Shown here piece after piece: positions 33,121-45,294 of a stretch of 64,000 nucleotides of DNA (the first letter of the stretch is position 1; every line of letters starts with the position of its first letter). The stretch is from contig JAPFBL010000256.1 in assembly GCA_026182355.1 (NCBI GenBank), forward strand, positions 186,001 to 250,000. The letters run 5' to 3'. This stretch comes from Hermatobates lingyangjiaoensis. Its lineage: Eukaryota; Arthropoda; Insecta; Hemiptera; Hermatobatidae. A program made the position numbers and the translations under genes. Under the pieces are notes generated by a model. The model did not search any database. It had not been told where the DNA came from and was given only the letters and a program-made list of their open reading frames with translations.

Positions 33121-33850
33121 TTACTTCCAATCCTATATCACATAATATATCACTACAGAGAGCCTGCTTATAGCAGTCTGAGGCCAAACTCCTGTTATCA
33201 AGAGCTTCGTATATGCAGCCTTTCAAATACAGAATCGAGCTGTGCAGCTGCAACAAATAATTACTTCCAATCCTATATCACATAATATATCACTAGAGAG
33301 AGCCTGCTTATAGCAGTCTGAGGCCAAACTCCTGTTATCAAGAGCTTCGTATATGCAGCCTTTCAAATACAGAATCGAACTGTGCAGCTGCAACAAATAA
33401 TTACTTCCAATCCTATATCACATAATATATCACTAGTAGTAGAGCCTGCTTAATAGCAGTCTGAAGGCCAAATCCTGTTATCAAGAGTTACGAATATGCA
33501 GCCTTTCAAATAAATCGAAGTCAGCTGAACAAATAAGAGTTACTTCCAATCCTATATCACATAATATATCACTAAGAGAGTCTGCTTATTAGCAGTCCTG
33601 AGGCCAAAAACTCCTGTTATCAAGAGCTTCGTATGCAGCCTTTCAAAGATACAGAATCGAGCTGTGCAGCTGAAAATAATTACTTCCAATCCTATCCCAG
33701 ATAATATCACTAAGAGAGCTGCTTTGCAGTCTGAGGCCAAATCCTGTTATCAAGAGCTTCGTATATGCAACCTTTCCAAATACTAGAGATCGAACTGTGC
33801 ATGCTGCAAGACAATAAATTACCTTCCAATCCTATAATCACATAATTATG
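33121..33850. repeat. Tandem 140-bp repeat of a CDC16 exon/intron border
   Basis: The marker TTACTTCCAATCCTAT recurs at 33121, 33261, 33401, 33540, 33680 and about 33818, a 140-bp period. Each unit holds about 107 bp of the exon at 32948-33107, its acceptor, and 33 bp of intron. The first three units differ by only one or two bases. Units four to six carry many one- to four-base insertions and deletions. The pattern fits either a recent tandem duplication or an assembly/consensus error at its right end. Confidence 0.95.
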
Positions 33851-34600
33851 ATCACAAGGAGTTAACGATTGCATCTGTCCGATCAAGAATATTCTTAAAC
33901 AAGTGTAAGTTACAGTGCACATAATTACTATTAAAATAAATGATCAACTATATTAATTTAAATAACGATATTATCTTAATAAATCAAAAAATAAGGTAGT
34001 TAATTTATTTCCTGACTCAGTATTATTAAAAATATAATATTTGGATTAGGTTATATATGCAAATAATGTCTTGGACGAATGCTTAAAATATCTTGAGATT
34101 ACATAATATGGTTACTCACAGATTCATTGAAGTAAGTCAACTAGTGCTTCGAAATGTCGTTTGAGTCTCTCTAGAATAACTTGGCTACATTACAGATGTT
34201 ACAGTTCTGCAAGACAATCTCCTTATTACTTGCAACACTTGTGCCAAATCCTACAAGAGATTTGAACAACAATCCTTCAATAACTGACAACACTGTGTTG
34301 CTCACACAGAGTTAACATTGCTTCCATCAAGAATATTTTAAACTGGTAAGTTACATGCCATAATTACTATTAAAAAAAGACAACTATATTAATTTAAATA
34401 AATATTTCTTAAAAAAAAAATGGTAGTTAATTTTTTCCTGACTCAGTATTTATTAAAAATATAATATTTGGATTAGGTTATATATGCATTAATGTCTTAC
34501 GAATGTTAAAATATTGGATTACTAATATACTTACTCATCAGATTTTGAAGTAAATAGTGGAATGTGTTTTTCTCTTCTTATAACGGGCTTACATTAAGAC
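33845..34600. repeat. Noisy direct duplication of about 430 bp
   Basis: Sequence from about 33850 to 34180 recurs from about 34295 to 34600 in the same orientation. Shared blocks include GAGTTAAC, CATCAAGAATAT, TAATTTAAATAA, CCTGACTCAGTAT and TTTGGATTAGGTTATATATG. The copies differ chiefly by short gaps rather than substitutions. This is the signature expected of unpolished long-read sequence or a badly resolved tandem duplication. The missing CDC16 segment should lie here. Confidence 0.8.
34120..34170 (-). CDS. Possible CDC16 micro-exon in noisy sequence
   Basis: A 51-bp stretch lies between a TTATTCTAG acceptor and a GTGAGTAA donor on the minus strand. Read in phase 0 it ends YFNES, which would join the next exon (LHSSILYLKG) without a phase break, and the family has a Ser-rich segment there. 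It contains an in-frame TAG, and a diverged second copy near 34.5 kb differs by several small indels. The stop may therefore be a sequence error, or the match may be fortuitous. The assignment is weak. Confidence 0.22.
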
Positions 34601-34739
34601 AACGTCCACAATCCCTTATACAATGCAAGCATGGCCAATCACCGGAGATGAACCAACTAACTGCTGCGTTCTTGTAGGTTCAATTTAGAAAAACTTGCCA
34701 AAACTAAAGTGTCAAATGTCTTCAAAATGCAAGTGACAT

Positions 34740-36160
34740 TCCTCTTTTTTATTATAATTTTAATTTAAGTTATTGAATCGCATTTATTCAGATACAGTTT
34801 TAATACATTAACTTTACTTTTGTTTCTGAAACTTTTTTAGTTGTTTCAATTTCAGGACCAGTTGTACAAAACAATTTTATAGTTTTTTTTTTTAGATAAT
34901 TACAAATGTATTAATTTGTGTGATATGGAAAATGTCATTAATTTGTAATATTGATTCTGAAGAATTCAATATTATTTTAGTCAAATATACACCGTACCAA
35001 AGAACAGCTGTCCCGCAGACGGGACATTAATTACTTTTTCCATGAAAGTCAACACCTAACGTATTTGGCAACACCTTCATTAAAATTTCAGGGCATTTTC
35101 TCCTAACTCTGTTCTCATGGTCTTTCAGTAATGTAAAAAAATCTTTATTCCACATCGCAAAAATACCAATCTTCCTCAATCTATAAGACGTTGATATTAC
35201 AAGGCATGGATGACTCAATTTTCTAAAATAAATTACTGGTATCTATATTTAATGAAAATTTCTCTAATTTACAGCATCCAGAATTAATGAAAATTACTTT
35301 TCTCTTATAACACCTCCTGTACTTTCTAAGAGTACTAACTGTAAACATTTTTATAATTACAAATTTCACTAACAATTCGAATTAACTCGTAATATCTTCA
35401 CATATCTACAGTATAAATTCTACATAGTTCTTAAATCAGAAATTCATAAAACTAAAAATTATAATATCATATTTTTAATCAAAGAAGTCATTGGGGAAAA
35501 CATTTTCTAAATTAACCATTCATGCTAGTGTTTAAGATTTAACTAACTTTCTTCAAGAAATCCTCTGGTAAGTCTTCCAAATATATTAAACTTGTTCACT
35601 AATATAACAAAAAAATTCTTTGTTTATTCATATCGAAGAATATTATTAAATAAAAACTCCTGCAGAAAGTTACATAAAATAGTAAACTTGTTTCAAAATA
35701 TATTTAAACTAAGAAGACAAATATATAAACTCTTCTATAAATGAGATTGTCTTACAACAATTGAGTACTGATAAAAACACAATTCGTTTTTAAAATTGCT
35801 AGAATCAAGTTCTAAAATTAATATGAAATTTAACCTGCTCTAGGTTAACTTAAGAAAATCTTTAATTTTATATTGTTTGAGTAAATAACTGGCTTCAATA
35901 ATTGCTTGTAAAGATGTACAAAACAGATAAATGAATAGTGACTATAATATTAAATACAATTTAAAACAAATGCCAAGTAATCTTCCTAAATCGAAAAGAT
36001 TTGAAAGTAATGTCATCAAATTGGCCCTACATTAGACCTGACTTGGATGATTCTAATGGTTAGGAACTATCTTCAATTTTTGGAATGTTTTCTTAATATT
36101 TATACACATATCAATAGCAATGGCTAAATTTTAAGCCCTAACGGAACAAGTAAAACTAGC
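34740..36160. other. AT-rich sequence left of the N-terminal CDC16 exon
   Basis: A 60-codon minus frame at 35027-35218 shows no domain I recognise. The expected CDC16 exon between the 36.2 and 33.1 kb exons was not found here. Confidence 0.4.
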
Positions 36161-36164
36161 AAAC

Positions 36165-36317
36165 CTTATCCAAGCCTTTGCTTCTAATGAGTAGAGCTGC
36201 TCTGTGGTACTGCCTTAAGTGGAACATGCATTGAGCAAGCCAGTAAACATCTCTCGGATCTCCATCACTTAGTGTAACCACTTTGTCCGCCCAAAACAAT
36301 GCCGATGAGTACATATG
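36165..36317 (-). CDS. CDC16: CDC16 exon, N-terminal TPR region
   Basis: The exon opens after a long pyrimidine run ending in CAG (36318-36320) and closes at a GT donor (36163-36164). It reads HMYSSALFWADKV and then RDVYWLAQCMFHLRQYHRA, ending near LDK. This matches the first TPR of metazoan CDC16, where the family has SALFWADKV and YWLAQ..Y...QYHRA. It forms the start of the TPR superhelix that mediates homodimerisation and contacts with other APC/C subunits. The exon is phase 0 at its 5' side, so an upstream exon ending on a codon boundary is expected. No exon carrying the initiator Met could be identified. Confidence 0.95.
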
Positions 36318-36319
36318 CT

Positions 36320-36935
36320 GAAAACCGAAAAAAAAAAAAGCTCTAACGAAATATATTTCCTTAGCATACAAAAGCCTAACTGTGGTTCAGAAACCTAAAT
36401 AGCATAACCCTAGATAGCATAAACAAAATAAATTAATAACAATTTCAAAAAGAAACATATTTTAGTAAGTTGGATTCAAGAGTCTGAATATTAATGAAAT
36501 TACTTCGTTTCTTACATAATGCAGCTTGAAAGCAACTAATCGTCTTGGACTTGGTTTATAATACTAATACAAAGAGCTATAAAACATAAAGAAAGAAATT
36601 AAACACAACATGTCTTACCAAATCGATACAACACCGTACATGGCGCCTATAATTTTCAATATCAACCTTGTTATTTTGATTGCAACCACGCATTTTCTTT
36701 TTACCGTTCACTTTGTAAGTTTCCCTGTTTTACTTTATAACCTACTTGAAATAACCTACCCTTTCAAATTAGAATCGACTCCTCCAACGGTCTTTCTTGA
36801 ACTCATGATCGATAATGTATAACTTTATATAAAGATCAATTTCTCTGCAAAGTCAAAAGTTTTTCTTACTACCCAAACCAAAATATTCCCATCCAACATT
36901 GTTATTATTGTTTTTAATGCTTCAGCGTTAAACCT
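36320..36935. other. Region upstream of the N-terminal CDC16 exon
   Basis: No exon carrying the CDC16 start could be identified. A short ATG followed by a GTAAGA donor on the minus strand near 36.62-36.65 kb is out of phase with the next exon. Confidence 0.35.
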
Positions 36936-36937
36936 AA

Positions 36938-37190
36938 TAAAGTTTTAAGCTCTCAGAAGTTGATAAATTCAAATAAATTTAAAACACTCATTGTCTATGA
37001 GTAATACACATTTACCTTTATATGACATAATATTTCTTTATGCTAGTTATTTTTGGAAATTATTTCATTAGGTGATAAAATATTACAAATAGAGAACGTT
37101 CCTTTGAAGAAGGAATAAATAATAATGGGATAAAACAAGTAGTCTTTATAAATATTTTCGTTTTATAAAGAAAAGGAATAAAATGTATAA
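36938..37190 (+). repeat. Dispersed repeat Rep-C, copy 1
   Basis: Shares TTTAAGCTCTCA.AAGT, CATTGTCTATGA, TAGTTATTTTTG.AAATTATT and TCATTAGGTGATA with 39925-40180 in the same orientation. Confidence 0.75.
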
Positions 37191-37960
37191 GAGATTAATA
37201 ATATGTTATAAGCAATGCGGAAATAAGTATTTATTTTTCAAATAAATATGTGATTTTGACATTCAAATAATGAAAAACTGTGTAAAAGGAAAAAAATATA
37301 ACCATTTGATCAAACGCTTCCTTTTTTTCAACCAGTAAGCTGCAAAGTTATACTAGTTGTTCATTGGCATAAGAAGTTACAACTTCAACAGAGAAGGCCC
37401 ATGTAAAGTTCAATATGACTTGAATAAATCGATGGATCTTGTTAAAAGTGATTTCTTTATTCTTTCAAAGTTAAATACAGATGGGATCAAAACCCACTGA
37501 GACTTTTTTGTTGTGGATCTTTTGCCAGGATGGAGCAATACCACATCTTCTATTACTTGATAAGCTAAAAGGATAAAAAGAAGGGAATTATCATAATTCA
37601 TTTTTCAGTCACTAGAGATCCTGCTCTAATGCTAACTATATAGCAATAAGTAATTAACAATGGCATTTCAATTTATTTCAGCAGTCAATTTACCAATATA
37701 TTTATTGTATTATTATTTTCAGTCGTAGAGAATTATTCCAGATCTAGCTGATATTTTAGATCACTTATAATAATTATAAGTGAACTTCTACCTAAAGAAA
37801 TTAAGAATCAAATGATGTCATTTAAATAAAATAAAAGATAATAGGCTTTCATCAATCCTTAGACTTTAAACCAGATATTTCATGAGAAAAAAGTGATAGA
37901 TTCATTACTTGAGCAATCTGTTATAGTGTGGCACTTACTCATTATTGGGGGATTTCAAGA
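37190..37960. other. AT-rich with one small unassigned frame
   Basis: The minus strand at 37410-37601 is open for 63 codons after a plausible acceptor, but the product matches no family I know. Confidence 0.35.
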
Positions 37961-38655
37961 ATTACGTCTCCACACAAAAAGTTTAATGTGAAACACGTTT
38001 CGAACACTTACTGTTCTTCATCAGGTTAACATCTAAAAAAATATACATATCTGTGAGCTTTAAGAATGTCAGAGTTAATTAGTTGAGATTGAATACAATA
38101 TATGAATGAACTGTTGAGGTTTGTAACAAGGAATTAGTATGAAAAATTACTTAATTAATCCTAAACCTTAATAAAACATGACAAAATACTGACAGATGAT
38201 CCAGTTTATAAGTTTGGATAATTATAAACCTCAACAGCTCATTTCATATATTGTATTCCATTTCAAATAATTGTTAAAGCTCACAGATATGTGTAAAACA
38301 CAATGAATTATTCATTGGTTTTGTTTAATAGGTGACATTGGTAATACTATGACTAAAAGTGGTTAATTCATGGTCGATTGACAAAGATTCAATTCTGATT
38401 TTTAGGTAAGTAGATTTATTATATCTGTTGGACAGTTTGTTATGTTTTATGATTTATATTATATTTAAATTAAATCTGATTTTTATCAATTGTCTTGTGT
38501 CAATCTACTAATTGAAGATTTAAGCTAAAGAAGAAAGTTACATATGTATATTTTTTATTTGTGAATAACCTGAAGAAGAATGCTAAATGTCTGAAACGCG
38601 TTATTAGTTTCATAATAAACTTTTTGTGTGGAGACGTAATTCTTGAAATCACAGC
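37960..38655. mobile_element. Fold-back, PLE terminal family F (diverged)
   Basis: The outer arms share TTTCAAGAATTACGTCTCCA and its inverse; the inner arms share CTGTGAGCTTTAA and CAACAGTTCATT-like inverses. The right arm reads CCTGAAGAAGAATGCTAA then GTCTGAAACGCGTTATTAG. The arms are separated by extra sequence in the right half. Confidence 0.82.
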
Positions 38656-38914
38656 TAAAAAGTGATTAGAGTCTAGATTTCTTTTTAGGAACGACTTTGG
38701 GTCAGGATGGAATATAAGGTTATCAACATGAAAAAAAAATAAAACAAATTTCTTGAGTGCGTGTTTAAGGAATCATCAACAACTTTAATTCATTTATCAG
38801 TGAAGTTCTAAAGATTCAAATATAATCAGTAGCCATTAAAATCTTAATTTCACTCAAAGACACACCTCACATATTTTAGCAAATCAAAATCTCAGCTATT
38901 ATCAAGCCATTACG

Positions 38915-38997
38915 GTCGAAATATTGAAAAGTGAGTCTTTGTTGTGTTTCTGTTTATGTGTCACTGCTTATTTTAATTGTTATATATATATATATAA
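38915..38997 (+). mobile_element. PLE terminal module, family E
   Basis: TTACGGTCGAAATATTGAAA and AGTGAGTCTTTGTTGTG lead into (TA)n at 38981. The upstream CTGA box is degraded. Confidence 0.8.
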
Positions 38998-39430
38998 TCA
39001 TTTATAGTAAAACAATTTAAAAGCATGTGTTTGTTATTTGCTTGGATTTATTATAATGGATCCACAAAATACATTTTAAATTAAAATTACACTTTCTTTC
39101 TATTCTTATTTTATTTACCTTTACTGATAATTTATTCATCACTGTATCATCTCCATAAATTATTTAATCTCTCTTGACAAGCCACCTTCTGAAGTTGTTT
39201 TAATTATTCATATTTTAAAGATATTCCTCCCTACTTATATTTTTTTTTTGTTAGATATAAACAAGAATTACGATAAGTTTTTTTTATTATTAATATTTTA
39301 TTACAACTACTCAACAAGTAACAAGTAATATTGATAAGTGATACATAACGAAATGAAATAAAAGAGTGGAGAAACCACCCATTGGTGGTACTCTATATAA
39401 ATTGTTCTGATTATTGGAAATTAGTTAGCA

Positions 39431-39815
39431 TTGCTGAGTAAATCTCGGCAGCCAACATCTTTTTAGCCTTCTGGTAGGGTTGGTAGGAATCTGGTGGAAT
39501 GATAATTGCTGAATTAAAGGGTTTTGGTTGGAGAGTAAAGAGTCATGAAATTTGCGGATAAATGAATCTTGGTGGATAAAAGGAATTTTTAAATCGTTAT
39601 GAATTGTATCATTAGAAACATAAAAGGGAGCTTCTACAATTTTTTGAAGGATTATGGATTGGGCTGTTTGTATTCTTTGGATGTTTGTATGCTTGGCTGC
39701 CCCAGATTTCGAGTCCGTAAGTCCAAATTGGTTTAGGTATTGTAGTATATATTAATCTTTTGTTGTTTAGAGTCAAATTTGATCTTTTGTCGAGAAGTCT
39801 AGATAGCACGATAAG
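39431..39815 (-). pseudogene. Jockey-like LINE ORF2 C-terminus
   Basis: The minus strand reads PIWTYGLEIWGSQAYK, then after a one-base shift NIQRIQTAQSIILQKIVEAP, FYVSNDTIHNDLKIPFIH and RRLKRCWLPRF. Jockey-clade elements have PIW.YGI.IWG.....NI..IQ..QS..LR.I..AP.YV.N..IH.DL in this order. Only the end of the reverse transcriptase region remains. Confidence 0.88.
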
Positions 39816-39924
39816 TAGAATTAAAATTAAACTAAACATAATTCTGTAACCACATTTAGAAGGCTACAAACCCTGACAAAGAATTGTGATTGTTTTTTAA
39901 GTTTAGTTTTAATTTTAATTCTAG

Positions 39925-40180
39925 TTGTTTAAGCTCTCACAAGTGAATTAACGCGAATAAATTTAAGACAGTCATTGTCTATGAATCATGTTTAATTACC
40001 TTTAGATAAGATAATATTTTTTTATTCTAGTTATTTTTGTAAATTATTTCATTAGGTGATAGAACATTGCAAATAAAGAAAGTTCTTTTGAAAAGTGAAT
40101 AAGTAATAACTGGATAAAATTATTTAGTAATAATAATAATAAAAAGTAATAAACACTATTATTTAGTAATAAAGACTATA
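39925..40180 (+). repeat. Dispersed repeat Rep-C, copy 2
   Basis: Diverged direct copy of 36938-37190, about 3 kb away. Confidence 0.75.
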
Positions 40181-43100
40181 AACAGTCTATATAAAGACTG
40201 TTAGTATGATTTACATCATCATGTGTAAAAAAAAGTGATTATGATGACTAAATTTCAGTAAAAAGATTGATACCAAAATATAAAGGACTAAAAATGTTAA
40301 TGAATGTCTTATGATTAAAATATTATTTTGTTAATTGTTGATTAATAAAACAATCGATTTCAAATTTAGTTGAAATATATTTTTTTGTTATCTTCAATCT
40401 GTCTATCAGTTCATTCATAACTGATAATGGGAATGCTCATTTTGTGGCTTCTAAGCTCAATAATGATTGGGCAATAATGTTGCGCTATCACTATTATATT
40501 TTAGTCACAGTTGAAGATTCACTACGTGCGAAATCACGCGAAATGGACATCCACAGCAACGATTCACGAGGTAAGAAAGAGTTATATAATAATATGATGA
40601 TTAAAATATTTATTATTATAAATATTAAAATATTAATATTTTCATGACGAAATGCATGGAATTAAAATATTTGTTTTAAAGTCGCGTCAGATTTAGATAA
40701 GGTTAGGAAATTGAACATTATTTTTTGATTGTTTTAACAGATTGATTAATTTTTATGTTGAAACTATAGCTGCTTATTATAGATATCAATCTGAGAAAAT
40801 ATAACATTAAATATTAAAATTGATCAAATAAACTTAAAAGAGGGATAGTTTCAAGTAAATAATTCGGACTAATTTTAATTGTTGTATTTGTGGAATAAAT
40901 GTTCTATTAGAATATTTACAATTTCTATTGCAAAAGCTCAGTTATCAGTCCAACACTTTTTTTTAACACAATGATTGACAGGCTAGGTGAAGTTATGACC
41001 AAGGTTCCTGTTACCAAATCTCTATTACATGGTTATAATTAATAAGGATGAAATTACAGCATAGATATCAAGTTTTAATGTTCTATCATTTGTAATGTGG
41101 TCAAACCAGAAACAGTAACAAGGATAACTTAGACAACTGATAAGAAAAAAAAAATCAATCTTCAAAAATCAACTTTCTGACAATTCATGCTGTAAACAAG
41201 GAACAAACACATGATTAAGATATGCAAATATACTTATAATTAATGACAGAAAATCTCTTGGATTGTTCTCGCATAGCAAATTAAATTAGAATAAGCATAT
41301 TGTCACCAAAGAGAGAAATCAAGGTTGAGTTCAGAGAAAAAATTAACGTCTATAAAATGGTTAGCATTAAGGGTCCTTAGCATACAAATAGCCCTTCAGC
41401 CGTTATAACAGTTCTTAGGAATTTATTTTATAATATCATTACTATTATTAATTACCATTATATTTGTATCATTAATAAAAACTATTAATGATACTATTTA
41501 AAGGAATAATATTAAACTTGAAAGCATATTTTTCACATACATATTATTATTTTTCGTAAGAAACTTCTTACCTCTGCTCTTTCTTCTAAGTGATATTATT
41601 TTATATAAACAGTAAAGTGGAGATTATCATCTAAATTAGAAAGCTCTATCTGAAGGTTTTTGCTTTAGATATGAGCTGCTATATCCACAAAATAAATAAA
41701 ATATCTTTAATGAAAAGCAGTAATATTATCATGGCGATTCGTAGGAAAGGTGAATTTATTTTAGAGTTTATAGAAATTTTATGGAATCAGGAAATATTTT
41801 TTGTTGCTTAACTGCAAGCATTAGAATATTAAAACTTTGTTTGGCAATATTTACATCAAATTAATATTCATTAACGCAAACTGTGCAATAAAATTATTTA
41901 TTATGAAAAAAAAATTGCTAAAATGATATTATTTGACTATTAAAAGATATAATCTAGCCTTAAGAACTAAAACTTTTCTTGAAATAAGGGTAAACTCTTC
42001 TATTTGACGAATTTCATTATATTAACTTCATATTTTCTTTAAAATTTAACCACTGAAAATTATTAAAGTTTTAAAATGTGCTTAAAAAAAAGGACTTGTT
42101 TAAAAAAATGCTATATCTAAGTGAGTTTGATATCTAAAATTTATAACATTTGTAAATTATTAATGTGAATATTAATGTATGAGGAGTATAATTTTCAGCG
42201 TACTATTCCTGATAGCATTATGTTCTGTCTGCAAGGGTATTACAACATTGTAAACTAAGCAATATTTTTAAACTAGTCCATAAGAAGCTTATTTTTGGTT
42301 CTGAAAATACTTATTTCTTTGATTTGCTTTTTAAATTAAAGTTATGTAATATGCATTTTTTTTCATAATTACATGATTTGAAGTCTACTAAAAATCTATC
42401 TCTATATTTCCCGAGTAACACAATGGTGGAGTCTATTGATAATTTGTAAACTCTAGAAATAGTAGAACTACAATAACTTTTTGCAGTTAAAATGTTTTCA
42501 GAATGCTGAAACACCTTATTTTATGATATAGGAACATTAATGAGGTTTTTTTTATGTTACATTATGCTACTTTTCTGGTAATTTTAATAAATTTAAATGA
42601 CCTATTTAGAAAAAAATTCATGAATATATAAATGTTTGAGGAGGAAGTATTTCAGTTTAAATTACAACTATTAAGTTTCATCTGGGGCGACCCGTCCGAC
42701 TATGCTAGGCCAGTCACTTATATTGACAAAATGAACACAATGACACTAAATAAATGAAGTCATTCAACCGATTATTTTTGAATTTGATAACACTTTTACG
42801 TAGAGTTTGATAGCACTTCTACGCAATAGTTACCTTAAAATCTTTTTTTTTATCACCTTTATTTACAAATATACAACTACGCATATTATGCGTAACAAGC
42901 ATATGTACTAATAGATAACACAATGACATCGATGCACATGAGCAAAGAATGAAACCCACTGGTTCAACTTCTCACTTTGGTTTTTTTTTTTTTTTAAAGT
43001 ATATTATTGTAATAGTAGATCCCTGGGCCATTTTCTCTTGAATCGTCTTGGGGGATTCTGGGAAGGTGAGAAGGAAGCAAGGATTCGTACAAATGGATTT

Positions 43101-43734
43101 GGGTGAGAGGAAAGGTTGTTGTGAAATGACTTATAACGATCAGAGGCAATTCCTTAAAATCTAAAATTAAATTTATGTCAACAAACTTTATAATATATTT
43201 ACTTGCAGTAAAGTTGCCTATAGAACATTCAGGTTTCAACTTAGCGTGCTTTCAGAATCAATAAGCATAATAAATATCGAATCTCATGTTTTTTACAACT
43301 TAATATTTCCGTACTATTCATTTTACCTACCTTGACACATCACTGCGGATATGAGTAACACACATCAGAAAAGTGTGAACTTCTGTCATCAAATGTTTTG
43401 TGAATCAATTTTCTAACGAAACTGTAGGTTACGAGTAGCATAAAGTTTGGTTTCCCAACACTCATATTTATATGCTGTACATCGTTTGTGATGTCCAAGG
43501 CTCACATCTGTGCCTCATTCATGACTAAGCACCCATTAATCATAGCTGGTAAACTTGCCGAGGAAGTAAACGGCACATGTTTCACCCATGCAAGTAGTCA
43601 CCCAAGCCCAGTTTGCTTAACTTCAGCGATGTCTTGGGAACAGGTGCATTCAACAAGGCCATGGCTGTTGGTGAATAACCAAAAGTTGGACAGCTGTTAA
43701 ATAAAAATTAAGTCTACTTTTAAGTATATATACA
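40181..43734. other. AT-rich, no gene recognised
   Basis: About 3.5 kb with scattered short frames and no supported feature. A slightly GC-richer patch lies at about 43020-43100. Confidence 0.45.
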
Positions 43735-44560
43735 GTATTTGCTTTACTTCCGTCCCTAGTGGGGCCATGTAGCCCTACCATAGGCTGTATTGGCTTATTG
43801 GTTCAGGATGTTTGAACCAGTGGCTACAAAGGTCACTGACCTTACTTGAAGCTGAGCAGGTTCAGTACGACCATTGGTCCGGAGTTTGATCCGAAACTCT
43901 TAAAATAAGTCGGTACTAAGGGCGGCGGGGGCACATGGAGGTTTTCTTTCCATCCCGTTTCAGAGGTCTGACTTGTAGTGGCTGTTAGTTCTCACCCAAG
44001 TTGGGTAGACCCTTGTGGTCGCTGTGTGAGAAGCAGTAACTTCTCGAGAGGATGGCTGCTTAGCATACCGGGGAGCTAGAGACCCCAAACCCCTACCAGT
44101 GGGAACGGGCTATGAACTCAGCTGAATGGGCTGGACAACTGGTACTTGCCTGGTAGGAGGCTCTGGCTTCTAACGGGATCTCAGAGTGGGGACGATTAGA
44201 TACCACCCCCTTCGAGCCCTTTTATCTTACCAATATAGAGACCTTAAAGGCTCTCTAGAACATATTTACACAGAAGTGGCGTTTAGCCAACGAGAGACTT
44301 GCAATCTCTCTATGAGTCATTCACTACGGTAGTAAAGACTCCTCACAATGACGCCCTGATGGGGTCCGATGAACTATCAGTACCGGAGTACCGGTAGCGG
44401 GGTTACGGGCATTGCTCTCTTCGGAGTGAGACGACCGAATTCTCTTGAATCCTGTGGTAGTCCTGAAACTGTAAGGCATACGTAGGAAGCCTGGCCGGTA
44501 ATAACCTCCCTCCCTTGATACATCTCCTTCATTCCTCAATAGTCATCATGATTTCATCTT
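43735..44560. other. GC-richer island of unknown nature
   Basis: About 800 bp with a base composition quite unlike its neighbours. It contains GCCCTACCATAGGCTG, GAAGCTGAGCAGGTTCAG, CCCAAACCCCTACCAGTGGG and GACGATTAGATACCACCC. No long open frame spans it. It could be the 5' untranslated part of a LINE, a composite SINE, or a structured non-coding RNA. The box-B-like GAGTTTGATCCGAAACTC is suggestive but not sufficient for a pol III call. Confidence 0.5.
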
Positions 44561-45290
44561 AAACAACCTCTTTACTTCACCAGATTACATTCTAAATTAG
44601 ATTGACTACTAGAAAAATTATTGAATATAATTTAAAATGCAAATTAAGTAAAGAAAAAGTAAAACTTTCCCAAATCCATCTGGATTGCGTTTTTATAGTT
44701 TATAGCTCTGATACAAGTTATACAAAAACCGGCAATATGAATTAATATTTAGTATATGAATTAATATCCATTTTAAAACAAATTTAGTCGAGAAATAAAT
44801 AAATATAAAGAAAAAAATTAAATTAACTACCATTGATATGAACATCAAATACATTTTAAGAAACGTTCTTCATAAATATCAAATACGGAAACAAATTACG
44901 CCAGAAGAAATGACATAGACATTCTTATATAAGAAAAGTGTAGTATCAGGTTTACTGAGAAAATGGATTTAATCTTATCTCAACAGAATAAGAGATATTA
45001 CTGATATAGGAAGTGTAGAATAACAGGAAAATGTTTGCAATAAAGGTTCAAGTCTTACTCAGACAACTTATTTCTTTCTTTCACAAATTGTATTATATAA
45101 TAAATAATTTATAGAAATGTTGTTTGTACTTTTTCTTATTAAAAGTTTTATATTTTCATAAGCTATGTTACATTGTTCTGGAGTATTTTCTGTTATAATA
45201 TTCCATACGTAACACGATCTGAGGATCATACAATAATGCTCACTTTTCAATATTTTGTAAATATAGGAGTCGGTACTGAGATACCTAGTG
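44561..45290. other. AT-rich, nothing recognised
   Basis: No supported feature. Confidence 0.45.
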
Positions 45291-45294
45291 ACTA

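Larger units (their letters stand above)
11117..36317 (-). other. CDC16: CDC16/APC6 split gene (span of exons found)
   Basis: CDC16 is a TPR-repeat scaffold subunit of the anaphase-promoting complex/cyclosome, the ubiquitin ligase that triggers anaphase and mitotic exit. Nine exons on the minus strand align in order, without reversal, to metazoan CDC16 from the first TPR to the last. Splice phases agree at each junction that can be tested. Exon 1 (about the first 18 residues of the family) was not found; it may lie right of 36.3 kb or outside the window. About 60-80 residues between the 36.2 kb and 33.1 kb exons are also missing, within a disturbed region. Introns are filled with transposons, a mitochondrial insertion and fold-back repeats. 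No promoter could be assigned. The gene looks functional because every confident exon is open and conserved. Confidence 0.93.

Noticed and set aside
34190..34320. Open minus frame reading VLSVIEGLLFKSLVGFGTSV
   Set aside because: No known domain, sits in indel-rich sequence, and does not match CDC16.
35027..35218. CDC16 exon between the 36.2 and 33.1 kb exons
   Set aside because: The reading has no TPR pattern and no similarity to the missing family segment.
36610..36660. CDC16 first exon (ATG followed by GTAAGA on the minus strand)
   Set aside because: The encoded residues do not resemble the family N-terminus, and the donor phase does not fit the next exon.
37410..37601. Exon or transposase fragment
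   Set aside because: Open frame and acceptor-like AG, but no recognisable domain and no matching donor context.
43850..43900. 5S rRNA-like SINE (GAAGCTGAGCAGG)
   Set aside because: A short resemblance to the 5S internal promoter, with no extended match; kept only as an unexplained island.
44185..44215. Ribosomal RNA fragment (GACGATTAGATACCACC)
   Set aside because: Only about 12 bases resemble the small-subunit rRNA GAT.AGATACC motif; the flanks do not continue as rRNA.
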